A stretch of 64,000 nucleotides of DNA from Acidovorax sp. SUPP3334 (GCF_030159055.1 NZ_BQXQ01000011.1:1-64000), one strand, 5' to 3'. Numbered from the stretch's first letter, positions 1-9,358 are shown. The notes: generated from the sequence alone by a model not told the origin. A program made the numbers and translations.

Positions 1-140
1 GCAAGGAACGCACAGCATGGTTGCCTGCGTTCCTGAGCTACTACAACGCCAGGAGGCCCCACTCGGCCTTGGGCTACAGACCTCCAGCTTCCCGACTTGC
101 CGGGTATAACCTATTGCAACTCGACAGCTAGCCCCGAACA
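1..140 (+). mobile_element. Right end of an IS481-family insertion sequence (partial)
   Basis: The window opens inside the 3' part of an IS481-like transposase gene, and the element appears to end just after its stop codon. Reading inward from the right, the sequence begins TGTT near base 140, or alternatively TGTC near base 128. Both are compatible with the 5'-TGT ends common in this family, so the exact boundary is undecided. The left end lies outside the window. The element sits directly upstream of the effector candidate and probably brought, or rearranged, its upstream region. Confidence 0.65.
3..131 (+). CDS. IS481-family transposase, C-terminal fragment
   Basis: The frame beginning at base 3 reads ...AFLSYYNARRPHSALGYRPP... 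and stops at TAG 129-131. The YN-x-RRPHSALGY-PP pattern is the hallmark tail of DDE transposases of the IS481/IS3 type, just after the last catalytic residue. Only about 42 residues are visible because the gene starts before the window. The sequence cannot show whether the full copy is intact. Its stop is about 137 bases before the next likely start codon. Confidence 0.8.
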   Translation, partial: KERTAWLPAFLSYYNARRPHSALGYRPPASRLAGYNLLQLDS

Positions 141-267
141 CCGCACTACCGTGGAAAGCCGCTCCTTCCCCGGCATCGCACGCATTGGTATCGTGAGAAC
201 CCGTGAGATCGATGCTGATGCGCCGGCCACTTCCGACCGCCAAGTCCGCCCCCGCCGGGACGGTGCC

Positions 268-1800
268 ATGCACGCGGCGGAGCCCCTGGTCGCGCGCAAT
301 GCGTTGCCGGGCAGCGCCGCCGAAGCCGGGGCCCACTTGCGAGCGCCGCGGGCCCGTCTGCCACGGCATCTGCCGGACCTGAACGACACGCCGCCCCAAT
401 CGCCGGACCTGCCGGACCTGAACGACACGCCGGACTACTCCCCATCGTCAGCTGGGTCGTCCCAGACCTCGGATTCCGATGAAGAAGACTGGTTCAGCGA
501 TGGCGACGCGGCGCCCGACCCGCTCACGCTCCCCTTCGTGAACCATGCGGAACTCGGCATTCATGGCACGCCCCAGACCGCCCATGTCTTCGCATTGCTG
601 GACATGCTGGACGCCCACCCGGAGCGGGAGCAGCAGGTGCTGCGCGCATCGGCCGACCTGCTCATGGAACTGGGGGCCCTGCCCGAATTGCGCGACGGGC
701 TGGAGGACCGGGCCAGGGATGGGGCCTTGCATCCAGTCACGGCGGAGGCCATCTGGCAGTTGCAGGCTCTCCTGGTGCGCCTCGAAGACGACGACGATGT
801 CGAGTCGGAAGACGAATCGGAAGACAACGAGCACGAAGAGCTCGCCCTGGACCTGCTGCGCCAGACCCGACCGCTGGGCTGGGAAATCGCCCGGTGGCTC
901 GGCCAGGACCATTCGGATGCCGCAGCGTTGAGCACCTTCGATGACGAACCCCGGGCCCCCGCTTTCGCCCGCCTGCTGTCACGGCTGCGCGATGCCAGCC
1001 AAGATGGCCATGAAGACAGCGCATCCACGGCGCAGCGGGCGGAGCAGGTCGCCGCCGTCATCCATGCCGTGGCGGGCGATTCCGATCTGCGAGCGCAGGT
1101 CTACCTGATTGCGCAGACGGCCCTGGGCAGCTGCCGGGACAACGTCCTCGAAGGCTTTTCCAAGGTGCTGCTGGCCGTGAGCAACCACCAGATGGTGGCG
1201 GACATCCGCAGCGGTCGCGTGGATGCCGTGCAGTTCGACCGCTGGGCGGGGCAGCAATTTCGGCTGGCCTTGCTGGAGAGCGAAGTCACCCGGTTCATCC
1301 ACCGCGAACTGCAGCGTCAGGACCTGGGGCCCTGGCCGAGACGCCAGTTGACGCGGGAGCCACTGGAGACCGTGATGCACGCCAAGCAGGCGCTGCGGGA
1401 TCGGCTCGACCTGCCGCAAGGCACCGTGGCGAGCGTGCAGGCCGTGCAACTGAGCGTGCTGCGTGGAAATGACGTGAACGATCTGGAACACGCCGTGATG
1501 CAGCAGGCCCGCGACCCCGCCGCGTACGGTGACTTCCGCATGGGCCACACGACCTGGCGCGAAGGCATGAAGGCGCTGCACCCGCGCGCATTCGCGCAGC
1601 TCCAGCAGGCGCGCGACGACGATCCGTTTTTCGATGAAGACCTTCCCGCGCCCGCGGACTTGGAAGGGCAGGTCGAATACGCCATCCGCGCCCGGGCGGT
1701 CGAAGCGCGGTGGCGGTACGAGGAAGACCGCCTGCTGCGGCACCTGGCGGGCCTCGAAGCGCCAGTCCTCCCCGTGGAACCCGAGCCGGGCACGGCCTGA
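268..1800 (+). CDS. Candidate type III effector with an IpaH-like NEL E3 ubiquitin ligase domain
   Basis: 510 residues from ATG 268. The frame stays open upstream into the transposase, but 268 is the only ATG; a GTG at 193 is an alternative start. The N-terminus is Pro/Ser/Asp-rich, holds a PDLNDTP motif twice, and carries an acidic run at about residues 172-191. From about residue 210 the pattern fits a NEL domain: an APAFARLLSRL-like start, Cys289-Arg-Asp291 within GSCRDN as the catalytic C-x-D motif, then FRLALLE and a WREGM segment near the end. NEL proteins such as IpaH and SspH, and LRR-less Ralstonia RipAW/RipAR, transfer ubiquitin inside host cells. No leucine-rich repeats are visible here. 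Delivery into plant cells is inferred. No TTCG-N-TTCG (PIP-like) promoter box was found upstream, possibly because of the adjacent insertion sequence. Confidence 0.72.
   Translation: MHAAEPLVARNALPGSAAEAGAHLRAPRARLPRHLPDLNDTPPQSPDLPDLNDTPDYSPSSAGSSQTSDSDEEDWFSDGDAAPDPLTLPFVNHAELGIHGTPQTAHVFALLDMLDAHPEREQQVLRASADLLMELGALPELRDGLEDRARDGALHPVTAEAIWQLQALLVRLEDDDDVESEDESEDNEHEELALDLLRQTRPLGWEIARWLGQDHSDAAALSTFDDEPRAPAFARLLSRLRDASQDGHEDSASTAQRAEQVAAVIHAVAGDSDLRAQVYLIAQTALGSCRDNVLEGFSKVLLAVSNHQMVADIRSGRVDAVQFDRWAGQQFRLALLESEVTRFIHRELQRQDLGPWPRRQLTREPLETVMHAKQALRDRLDLPQGTVASVQAVQLSVLRGNDVNDLEHAVMQQARDPAAYGDFRMGHTTWREGMKALHPRAFAQLQQARDDDPFFDEDLPAPADLEGQVEYAIRARAVEARWRYEEDRLLRHLAGLEAPVLPVEPEPGTA
370..432 (+). 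repeat. 39-bp-spaced duplication inside the effector gene
   Basis: A 24-base unit starting CTGCCGGACCTGAACG occurs at 370-393 and again, identically, at 409-432. The two starts are 39 bp apart, so the repeat is in frame. It encodes the doubled LPDLNDTP motif near residues 35-55. The recent-looking duplication suggests an expandable, disordered N-terminal region. Confidence 0.8.
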
Positions 1801-1825
1801 GCCGCTGCAGGCGGCCCATCCCGCT

Positions 1826-2539
1826 TCAGCCGGCGCCGCTGGGGTCCACCCGCCCCGGCACCGCCCACACCCGCCCGCCGCCGACGGCGAAGAACCGGCG
1901 CTCCGGTCCGGAGGTCATCGTCTGCCCTCCGGTGAACTCGCCGAACGCCGGCAGCACGGTGAGCTGCGGCCCCACCGCGAAGCAGGGCAGGCGCAGGGCG
2001 TCGCGCCCCCGCCCCCGCAGCACCACGGCGGGATGGACGTGGCCGGCGAGGACATGCAGCGCGCCATGCGCCTGCGGGTGGTGGCAGCAGGCGAACGGCC
2101 CGATGGGCCAGGGCTCGTTCACGATGGCGATGCCCAGACCCGCAGGCGGGTCGCCGGCATGGCTGTCGTGGTTGCCGCGCACCAAAACCACCTCCAGCGC
2201 GGCATGCATGGCGCGCCATGCCGCCAGGGCCGCCAACACGGCAGGCGACTGCGACTCGGCCGCGTGCAGAAAATCACCCAGCACCACGAGCTGCCGGGCA
2301 TGGAGCAGCGCGATCTGCGCGGAAAGCCGGTCCAGGTTCTCGCGGGTGGTGCCCGATGGCACCGGCAGCCCCCGGGCACGGAAGGTGTCGGACTTGCCCA
2401 GGTGCAGGTCGGCGATGAACAACGTGCGCCCTGCCGGCCACCACAGGGCGCGGTCGGGCAGCAGATGCACCTCGGTGCCGGCCAGGTGGCAGACGGTGGC
2501 GCCCGCCGACAGGCGGGGCGGCTCCAGGGTGCGGCTCAT
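1826..2539 (-). CDS. pdeM: PdeM-like metallophosphoesterase of the ligase-associated repair cluster
   Basis: 237 residues from ATG 2539. The frame is open further upstream, but MSRTLE... is the start expected for the family. Calcineurin-type metal-binding motifs appear in order: DLH at 44-46, GDFLH at 88-92, RGNHD at 121-125, HHP at 153-155 and GHVH at 166-169. This is the small phosphoesterase (Pde/MPE) encoded with Lhr-Core, an ATP ligase and an SNM1-like nuclease in a bacterial four-gene repair cluster. Its natural substrate is not settled. It is the last gene of the cluster, 141 bp after the helicase stop, and converges on the effector gene with only 25 bp between stops. Confidence 0.88.
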   Translation of the reverse strand: MSRTLEPPRLSAGATVCHLAGTEVHLLPDRALWWPAGRTLFIADLHLGKSDTFRARGLPVPSGTTRENLDRLSAQIALLHARQLVVLGDFLHAAESQSPAVLAALAAWRAMHAALEVVLVRGNHDSHAGDPPAGLGIAIVNEPWPIGPFACCHHPQAHGALHVLAGHVHPAVVLRGRGRDALRLPCFAVGPQLTVLPAFGEFTGGQTMTSGPERRFFAVGGGRVWAVPGRVDPSGAG

Positions 2540-2680
2540 GCGCCTGCCCCCGGGCGCGCCGTGGCGGGCGTTGTCTGGCACGGCCAGCGCATCGGAGTGG
2601 CAAGGCACGTGCGCAGGGTGATCGCGGCGGGAGGGCAGTAAAAACGGTGGACGTACGGCACGGGTCGGGATTGTCCCCGC

Positions 2681-5600
2681 TCACAGCCGGGGCAGCGGCC
2701 GGGAGGGCTTTCGCTCGCGCCGCCGCTTGGGAGCGCCCCCCGGCGCGGACTCGTCCGCCGAGGTGAGCGAAAAGTCGAGCGTGCGGCGCACCTCGGCCGC
2801 CGCGGCCTGCAGCGGATCGGCGGGCGTAGCGGGGGTGGCAGGGGTGGCAGGGGCGGCAGGCTCGGCCGGGGCTGCGGCCGCACCGGCCTTGGCGCGCTTG
2901 CGGGCGCGCAGCGGCGGATCGGGCGGCACCACGTCCTGCACGCGGGGCACGGCGGCGGCGGCCGCGCCGCGCGCATCGGCCGCGCTGTCCAGTTGCGCGA
3001 GCATGCGGGCGATGCGGTCGGCCAGATGCTCGTTGGTGAGCTTTTCGCGAAAGCGCTCCACCATGAGCGGAAAGGCGAAAGGGCTCGGCCGCAACAGCGG
3101 CCGCACCACCAGCTGCTGGCCCTGCATGCGGCGCAAGGCGGCCAGCAGCTGGGCAACGTCCAGCTCCTGGCTCAGCACCTCTTCGTCCGCCTGGCGCAGC
3201 AGCATGTTGGTGGTGTCGTATTTGCGAAAGACCTCGAAGAACAGTTGCGACGAGGCCTGCAGCTGGCGTGCGCTGCGGCGCTCGCCGGGGTGGCTCTGGA
3301 AGATCAGGCCCGACACGCGCGCGATCTCGCGAAAGCGCCGCCGCGCCATTTCGGTGGCGTTCAGGCTGGCGAGCACTTCGTGCAGCAGGGCATGGCGCTC
3401 GGGGTCGCCGTGGGGTGCCTCGGGCAGGGGGTGGCCTGCGGCATCGTCGGCCTCGGCCCGCGCGGCATTGGCGGTGTTGCGGATGACCAGGGCTTCGCTG
3501 GCGGGCACGCGCAGGCCGGAAGCGATCGCGCCGGGGGGCGGGTCCGTGGACGCTTCGGGGGCACCGGGCGCGGTGCGGGCTTGCGTGCTCAGCAGTTCGG
3601 GCAGCAGGGCCGCCCAGTCGCGTTCGGTGGCGCTGAGCAACTCCAGCCCGTAGTCGTTCACGGCGATGGAAAAGGTGCCTGCCTCGCCCTGCGCCGCGCG
3701 CCAGGCGAACAGGCTGGCCAGCCCGGTGTGGGCATGCCGCCCGGCAAAGGGGTACAGGAACAGATGCCAGCCTTCGCGGGTGTGCAGCGTTTCGGCCAGC
3801 AGCGTGCCGGGCGTGGGCAGGGCCGACCAGCGCTGCTGCACGTCGAGCAAGGGCCGCACGCTTTTCAGTTCGGGCGAGGCGTAGTCGCCTTGCGCCGCCA
3901 GCGCGAGCTGCCGCACCACGAAGTCGGCCAGCACGGTGGACAGCGGCATGCGCGAGCCCGCCCAGCGCGGCACGGTGGGGCGGCCGCGCGCGGCGCGGCG
4001 CACGTAGGCGGTCATGTCCTCGATCTTCACCATCTCCAGCACCTGGCCCGCGAAAACGAAGCAGTCGCCGGCCGACAGGCGCGAGAGAAAGCTCTCTTCC
4101 ATGGTGCCCAGGCGCGCGCCGTGCAGCACCTGCACGGCCATGCTGGCATCGCTCACGATGGTGCCGATGTTGGAGCGGTGGCGGCGGGCCAGCCGCGCAT
4201 CGGGCATGCGCCAGATGCCGTCCTCGTCCGGCACCACGCGCCGGTAGTCGGGGTACACGGCGAGCGAGGGGCCGCCCCGGTGCACGAAATCCAGGCACCA
4301 CTGCCACACCTCGCGCGGCAGGTCGGCATAGGCGGCGGTGCGGCGCACCTCCGCGTAGAGCGCCTCGGGCTCGAAACCGCCGCCCAGCGCCACGGTGACG
4401 AGGTGCTGCACCAGCACGTCCACCGGGCGGCGCGGGCTGGCGCGCATCTCCACCTGCCCGGCGCGCACCGCGGCGCGTGCGGCGGCGGCCTCGACCAGCT
4501 CCAGGCTGTGCGTGGGCACGAGCGTGATGCGCGACGGCCGGCCCGGCGCATGCCCCGAGCGCCCGGCGCGCTGCAGCAGCCGCGCGATGCCCTTGGCCGA
4601 GCCGATCTGCAGAACGCGCTCCACGGGCAGAAAGTCCACGCCCAGGTCCAGGCTGGAGGTGCACACCACGGCGCGCAGGCGCCCTTCCTTGAGCCCGGCC
4701 TCGACCCATTCGCGCACGCCCCGGTCCAGCGATCCGTGGTGGATGGCCAGCTCGCCCGCCCAGTCGGGCCGTGCATCGAGGATGGCCTTGTACCAGACCT
4801 CGGCCTGCGAACGCACGTTGACGAAGACCAGCGTGGTGCGCGTGCCGGCCAGCTCGCGCACCACGGCGGGCAACATCGACAGCCCCAGGTGGCCGGCCCA
4901 CGAAAAGCGTTCGGGGTGGTCCGGCAGCAGCGTGTCCACCACCAGGCGCTTGTCCACCCGGCCCTGCACCAGCACGCCCTCGCCAGCGCCGCCGTGCTCC
5001 GGTCCGGGCGGCTGTCCGAGCAAGGTCTGCATGGCCTCCGGCAGGTTGCCGAGCGTGGCCGACATGCCCCACACGCGCAGCGCGGGGTTCCAGCCCTGCA
5101 GACGGGCGATGGCCAGTTGCACCTGCACGCCGCGCTTGTTGCCCAGCAACTCGTGCCATTCGTCGGCCACCACCAGTTGCACGGACGACAGCACCTCGCG
5201 GGCATCGCCCCGCGCCAGCAGCAGCGACAGGCTCTCCGGCGTGGTCACCAGCACGGTGGGCAGCCGCCGCGACTGCGCGCTGCGCTCGCCACTGGCGGTG
5301 TCGCCGGTGCGGGCGCCCGCCGTCCAGCGCGCCACGCCGCCATGCACCGGCGCCAGCGCGTCGAGCGGGGCCTGCAGCGCCTTGAGCGTATCGGCCGCCA
5401 GCGCCCGCATCGGCGTGAGCCACAGCACCGTGAGCGGCGCGCTTGTGCCAGCGCGACCGCGCGAGGCGTTAGCTATATTTTTAATAGCAACACCCCCTAG
5501 TATTGATTGTGCTGGAGCATGATTTGGTTCAAAGCCTTTTGCCGACTCCGCCAAGGCCTGCAAGGCGCCCAGCCACACGGCATAGGTCTTGCCGGCGCCG

Positions 5601-5737
5601 GTGGTGGCGTGCAGCATCCCCGAGCGCCCTTCGGCCATGGCCTTCCACACCTGCTTCTGGAACGGGAACGGCTTCCATTCCCGCTGCGCGAACCAGTCGG
5701 CCACGGCGCGCTGTACGGTGGGGGGCTTCAGCGCCAT
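2681..5737 (-). CDS. lhr: Lhr-Core DEXH-box DNA helicase, ligase-associated, with an in-frame repeat insertion
   Basis: 1018 residues from ATG 5737 (MALKPPTVQ...). The upstream frame is Ala/Pro-rich and looks non-coding. Superfamily 2 motifs are clear: TTGAGKT at 45-51 (Walker A) and DEWH at 192-195 (Walker B; DEWH rather than DEAH is usual for bacterial Lhr). Further on come the [20 protein letters not shown] motif VI and the Lhr C-terminal region. Lhr-Core enzymes are ATP-dependent 3'-5' translocases that unwind DNA or RNA:DNA duplexes. Residues about 66-97, between motif I and the [12 protein letters not shown] motif Ia, form an extra loop; 22 of them (about 68-89) are encoded by a copy of a genomic repeat. 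The C-terminus has a low-complexity [10 protein letters not shown] tract. It lies in one operon with ligase and nuclease. Confidence 0.93.
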   Translation of the reverse strand: MALKPPTVQRAVADWFAQREWKPFPFQKQVWKAMAEGRSGMLHATTGAGKTYAVWLGALQALAESAKGFEPNHAPAQSILGGVAIKNIANASRGRAGTSAPLTVLWLTPMRALAADTLKALQAPLDALAPVHGGVARWTAGARTGDTASGERSAQSRRLPTVLVTTPESLSLLLARGDAREVLSSVQLVVADEWHELLGNKRGVQVQLAIARLQGWNPALRVWGMSATLGNLPEAMQTLLGQPPGPEHGGAGEGVLVQGRVDKRLVVDTLLPDHPERFSWAGHLGLSMLPAVVRELAGTRTTLVFVNVRSQAEVWYKAILDARPDWAGELAIHHGSLDRGVREWVEAGLKEGRLRAVVCTSSLDLGVDFLPVERVLQIGSAKGIARLLQRAGRSGHAPGRPSRITLVPTHSLELVEAAAARAAVRAGQVEMRASPRRPVDVLVQHLVTVALGGGFEPEALYAEVRRTAAYADLPREVWQWCLDFVHRGGPSLAVYPDYRRVVPDEDGIWRMPDARLARRHRSNIGTIVSDASMAVQVLHGARLGTMEESFLSRLSAGDCFVFAGQVLEMVKIEDMTAYVRRAARGRPTVPRWAGSRMPLSTVLADFVVRQLALAAQGDYASPELKSVRPLLDVQQRWSALPTPGTLLAETLHTREGWHLFLYPFAGRHAHTGLASLFAWRAAQGEAGTFSIAVNDYGLELLSATERDWAALLPELLSTQARTAPGAPEASTDPPPGAIASGLRVPASEALVIRNTANAARAEADDAAGHPLPEAPHGDPERHALLHEVLASLNATEMARRRFREIARVSGLIFQSHPGERRSARQLQASSQLFFEVFRKYDTTNMLLRQADEEVLSQELDVAQLLAALRRMQGQQLVVRPLLRPSPFAFPLMVERFREKLTNEHLADRIARMLAQLDSAADARGAAAAAVPRVQDVVPPDPPLRARKRAKAGAAAAPAEPAAPATPATPATPADPLQAAAAEVRRTLDFSLTSADESAPGGAPKRRRERKPSRPLPRL
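5472..5535 (+). repeat. Interspersed hairpin repeat, copy A (inside the lhr coding sequence)
   Basis: About 64 bp. It begins with the 17-base hairpin GCTATATTTTTAATAGC (GCTAT stem, 7-base loop, ATAGC) and ends with ...GGTTCAAAG. The same architecture is seen at 38902-38966, 51009-51072 and 56482-56546. Unlike the others, this copy lies in a gene: read on the minus strand it is open and contributes [20 protein letters not shown] to the helicase. Its AT-rich base use contrasts sharply with the surrounding GC-rich helicase gene. Confidence 0.75.
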
Positions 5738-6129
5738 CGCCCGCCTCCCCGCAGCAGCGGCCCCCACGAGGGCGTGGTGGCGGCAGCCATCGCACGGCCC
5801 GGGCGGGCGCGGCGCAGCTTCGGCGACAGGCGGGCCGCCCATGCGCTGCGCCCCCCGCGCACCGAGGCGCGCAGCGGCCTGCGGGGCCGGGGTGGCGCGC
5901 GCCGGAACGGGAGCGATGCCCAGCCCGTTCGCACCGCTTCCACCCAGCGCAGGCCGCGCAGATGGCCCGCCACGCAGCGCAAGGTCGCGGACAGCACGGA
6001 GGCTTTGTTCCGCAGCGCGCCGCTTCGGCGTGGCCGGGAAACCGCTGCGGGCCGCCGGGCCAGCATGCGGCCCCAGCCACGGCCCAGGAAAGCGGTCACG
6101 GCGCGGTGCTTTCCGGCCACGAACGGCAT
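5728..6129 (-). CDS. Possible small Arg-rich protein between ligase and helicase (uncertain)
   Basis: This open frame of 133 residues fills the only large gap in the repair cluster. It starts 15 bp after the ligase stop and its stop overlaps the lhr start by 10 bp. Third codon positions are G or C in roughly 85 percent of codons by eye, as in real genes here. The product is very basic (Arg/Ala/Pro-rich) and I recognise no family. High local GC can generate such frames by chance, so tiling and codon use are the only support. If it is not a gene, the 405 bp between ligase and helicase contain nothing I can name. Confidence 0.28.
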   Translation of the reverse strand: MPFVAGKHRAVTAFLGRGWGRMLARRPAAVSRPRRSGALRNKASVLSATLRCVAGHLRGLRWVEAVRTGWASLPFRRAPPRPRRPLRASVRGGRSAWAARLSPKLRRARPGRAMAAATTPSWGPLLRGGGRWR

Positions 6130-6143
6130 GGCGCGGCTCCGCC

Positions 6144-7838
6144 TCACGGGTCCGATCGCGGCAACAGCGCCGCGAGGGTGTCCACCGAATCGGCCTCTTC
6201 CACGGGTTTGTCCTCCCGCCAGCGCAGCATGCGCGGAAACCGCACCGCGATCCCGCTCTTGTGGCGCGAACTGCGCGCGATGCCTTCGAAACCCAGCTCG
6301 AACACCAGCGTCGGTCGCACGCTGCGCACGGGGCCGAAGGTTTCCACCGTGGTCTTGCGGATCACCGCATCGACCCGCGCCATCTCCGCATCGGTCAGGC
6401 CCGAATACGCCTTGGCGAACGGCACGAGCGAACGCCCTTGCGTGCCGGGCGGGCCGTCCCACACGGCGAAGGTGTAGTCGCTGTACAGGCTCGCGCGGCG
6501 TCCGTGGCCACGCTGTGCGTAGATCAGCACCGCGTCGATGCTCAAAGGGTCGATCTTCCACTTCCACCACGTGCCCACGTCCTTGGTGCGGCCCACGCCG
6601 TACTCGGCGTCGCGGGCCTTGAGCATCATGCCCTCCACCCCCAGCGAACGGGCCTGCTCGCGCTGCGTGGCGAGGTCTTCCCAGCGGTCGCCCTGCAGCA
6701 CCGGGCTGCTCACCAGCGCCGGGTGCGACACGCGTGCGAGCAGTGCATCCAGCCGCTCCCGCCGCTCCCATTGGGGCCGGCGGCGCAGGTCTTCACCCCC
6801 TTCCTCCAGCAGATCGTAGGCCAGCAGCACGACCGGCAATTCGCGCAGCAGCTTCGGGCTCAGCGTCTTTCGGCCGATGCGCTTTTGCAGATCGGCGAAC
6901 GGCCGCACATGGGCCACCGCATCGCCCTCGGCCGCGCGCCACACGACGATCTCGCCGTCCAGCACCGTTCCGTCGGGCAGCGCGTCGCCCAGGGCCTGCA
7001 ATTCGGGAAAGCGGTCGCTCACCAATTCTTCGCCGCGCGACCAGATCCAGGTGGTGGCGCCATCGTTGCCCGCCCGCCGCACGATCTGCGCGCGGATGCC
7101 GTCCCACTTCCATTCCACGACCCATTGCCATGGCGGGCCGAGCACCTTGTCGAACTGCGATACCGGCAGCTGCAGCGGGTGCGCGAGAAAAAACGGATAC
7201 GGGTGGCCCCGCACTTCGCCCCCGGCCGCGTCATCGCCCTCCTCGCCTTCTGCGGCGACCAGGCGCAGGTAATCGGCCTCGCCAGGGCGTGCGCCGATGT
7301 GCGTGTAGCCCATGAGCCGCTGGGCGATGCGCTTGGCGTCCACACCGCTGACCGCCGCCAGCGCCTGGGTGACCTGCAGCCGCGACACGCCCACGCGAAA
7401 GGCCCCGGTGATGAGCTTGAAATACACCAGCCGCTCCTGCACCGCCAGGCGTGCCCATTGCACGCGCAGGGTGCGGGCCAGATCCTCGGGCGGCATGCCG
7501 CGCAGGGGCAGCAGGTGCTGCTCCATCCAGTCGGCCAGGCCCAGGGCCTGCACCTCGGCCGGCGTGGGGAGCAGCAGCGAAATGGTTTCCGCCAAGTCGC
7601 CCACGGCCTCATAACTCTCATCGAACAGCCATTCGGGCAGGCCCGCCGCATCGCGCGCCAGGGCACGCAGCAGTTTGGTCGGCACCAGTTGGCGTGGCTT
7701 GCCGCCCGCCAGGAAATACACCGCCCAGGCGGCATCGGCCGGCTGCGCGGTCCGCAGATAGGCCTGCAGCGCCGCTTGCTTGGCGAGGTTGGAGGTGCTG
7801 GCGTCGAGCGCGCGGTACAGCGCGGCGAAGTCATTCAT
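6144..7838 (-). CDS. ATP-dependent DNA ligase of the Lhr-Core repair cluster
   Basis: 564 residues. The nucleotidyltransferase motif [10 protein letters not shown] places the adenylated lysine at Lys244. An N-terminal helical DNA-binding domain precedes it, and an OB-fold region follows (with FELGFEGI-x-RS and [10 protein letters not shown]-like motifs near the end). It seals nicks with ATP, unlike the essential NAD-dependent LigA. The length and architecture fit the LIG member of the four-gene cluster. The start ATG at 7838 overlaps the nuclease stop in an ATGA arrangement, so translation is probably coupled. Confidence 0.93.
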   Translation of the reverse strand: MNDFAALYRALDASTSNLAKQAALQAYLRTAQPADAAWAVYFLAGGKPRQLVPTKLLRALARDAAGLPEWLFDESYEAVGDLAETISLLLPTPAEVQALGLADWMEQHLLPLRGMPPEDLARTLRVQWARLAVQERLVYFKLITGAFRVGVSRLQVTQALAAVSGVDAKRIAQRLMGYTHIGARPGEADYLRLVAAEGEEGDDAAGGEVRGHPYPFFLAHPLQLPVSQFDKVLGPPWQWVVEWKWDGIRAQIVRRAGNDGATTWIWSRGEELVSDRFPELQALGDALPDGTVLDGEIVVWRAAEGDAVAHVRPFADLQKRIGRKTLSPKLLRELPVVLLAYDLLEEGGEDLRRRPQWERRERLDALLARVSHPALVSSPVLQGDRWEDLATQREQARSLGVEGMMLKARDAEYGVGRTKDVGTWWKWKIDPLSIDAVLIYAQRGHGRRASLYSDYTFAVWDGPPGTQGRSLVPFAKAYSGLTDAEMARVDAVIRKTTVETFGPVRSVRPTLVFELGFEGIARSSRHKSGIAVRFPRMLRWREDKPVEEADSVDTLAALLPRSDP

Positions 7839-9103
7839 GGCAGGGCGGTGGGCGGAATGCGGGGCTGTGCGAAAGAGAGCGATTCGGAAGAAGGCGGGCC
7901 GGCATCAGCGGTGATGGCCTGAGCCGCAGCGGCGACCTCTCCAGGCCCTTCTCCGGCCAATTCGGGGGTTGCGTCGATCACCGGCGAGGCGTCTCCGCCC
8001 GGCGCTGCGATGGCGGCGGCGGCGGTGACGTTGCCGCCCTCCGATCCATCGGCCCCGCTGGCCTGGCCTGGCCCGGCCGCCGGGGCGGCAGTCTCCTGAT
8101 CGTCCTCGTCACCGTATTCCGTGTGGAACGACTGCGCCTCCAGCCCTTGCTCGCACAGCCAGCGCACCAGCACGGCCACGCTCCCGTGCGTGACGAAGAC
8201 GCGCTCCGCGCCCGTCGCGCCGATCGCGCGCTGCAGTCCCGGCCAATCCGCGTGGTCCGACATGACGAATCCGCGGTCCACGCCACGGCGCCTGCGCGTG
8301 CCGCGCAACTGCATCCAGCCGCTGGCGAAGGCATCCGCGTGGCGAGCGAAGCGGCGCATCCACGGCGTGCCCTGGGCCGACGGCGGCGCGATGACCAGCG
8401 CGGTCTTGAGCATCTGGGCGTCCACGCCCGGATCGGTCACGCGGAAGGTCGGCGGCAGGTCCACGCCCGCCGCGCGGTACACGGCATTGAGCGGCTCCAC
8501 CGCACCATGCACCACGATCGGCCCGATGCTGCGGTCCACGCCATGCAGGATGCGCTGCGCCTTGCCGAAGGCATAGCACAGCAGCACGGAAGGCCGTCCC
8601 TGCTCCGCGTTGGCACGCCACCAGGCGTTGATGTCCGCGAACAGCACAGGCTGCGTGGGCCAGCGGTAGATGGGCAGGCCGAAGGTCGATTCGGTGATGA
8701 ACGTGTCGCAACGCACCGGCTCGAACGGCGTGCAGGTGCCGTCGGCCTCGGTCTTGTAGTCGCCCGAGGCCACCCAGACCCGGCCGCCGTGCTCCAGCCG
8801 CACCTGGGCGGAGCCGAGCACATGGCCCGCCGGGTGCAGCGACAGGCGCACGCCGTGGTGTTCGATGGTTTCGCCGTAGGCCAGCGTCTGCAGCGCGATG
8901 TCGGCGCCGAGCCGGGCGCGCAGCACGCCTTCGCTGTCGGTGTGTGCCAGGTAGTGCCCATGCCCCACACGGGCGTGGTCCGAGTGGCCGTGGGTGATGA
9001 ACGCGCGGTGGACCGGCCGCCACGGGTCGATGTAGAAGTCGCCCGCCGTGCAGTAAAGGCCTTCGGGGCGCGCGACGATCAGGTCCACGTCACCACGCGC
9101 CAT
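7835..9103 (-). CDS. Ligase-associated metallo-beta-lactamase-fold DNA nuclease (SNM1/beta-CASP-like)
   Basis: 422 residues from ATG 9103; a TTG at 9121 is an alternative start. The metallo-beta-lactamase motif HGHSDHA lies at 38-44, with later HPAGHVLGSA, SGDYK and a VMSDHADW motif. These are the metal ligands of the Exo member of the Lhr-Core cluster, a manganese-dependent DNA nuclease in the characterised relatives. The last 80 or so residues are Gly/Ala/Pro-rich, low complexity and outside the usual fold. It is first in the operon and overlaps the ligase start by 4 bp. No convincing promoter was identified upstream. Confidence 0.9.
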   Translation of the reverse strand: MARGDVDLIVARPEGLYCTAGDFYIDPWRPVHRAFITHGHSDHARVGHGHYLAHTDSEGVLRARLGADIALQTLAYGETIEHHGVRLSLHPAGHVLGSAQVRLEHGGRVWVASGDYKTEADGTCTPFEPVRCDTFITESTFGLPIYRWPTQPVLFADINAWWRANAEQGRPSVLLCYAFGKAQRILHGVDRSIGPIVVHGAVEPLNAVYRAAGVDLPPTFRVTDPGVDAQMLKTALVIAPPSAQGTPWMRRFARHADAFASGWMQLRGTRRRRGVDRGFVMSDHADWPGLQRAIGATGAERVFVTHGSVAVLVRWLCEQGLEAQSFHTEYGDEDDQETAAPAAGPGQASGADGSEGGNVTAAAAIAAPGGDASPVIDATPELAGEGPGEVAAAAQAITADAGPPSSESLSFAQPRIPPTALP

Positions 9104-9358
9104 GGCCGCAGTCGTTTGCAAAAGGGGAGAAGCGCCGACGAGCGACCTGTCTGACCCCGCCGCCCAATGCGCCGTACGTAGAAGGAGGTGCTGTGTGCGC
9201 TTGCATGCCGAATGCTAGCGCCCGGCCTTTCCCGTCCCAGGTGAGCAACGCCGCATGCCCCTGTCAGCCGACGCCTACCCAGAACGCCGGATGCCCGTGC
9301 ATCGCCCTTTTCCGCCGTCCGCGCCTGAAGGGACAGCGGCACGAAAACCGATCGCCCA

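Noticed and set aside
97-267. Longer effector start at TTG 97
   Set aside because: It begins inside the transposase coding region and the added residues show no effector features; ATG 268 is preferred.
132-267. PIP-box search upstream of the effector
   Set aside because: No TTCG-N15/16-TTCG pair was found by eye, so no HrpX-type promoter is annotated.
2993-5500. 835-codon frame on the plus strand opposite lhr
   Set aside because: It is the complement of a well-supported helicase gene; its His/Gln/Gly-rich product is typical of an antisense shadow in GC-rich DNA.
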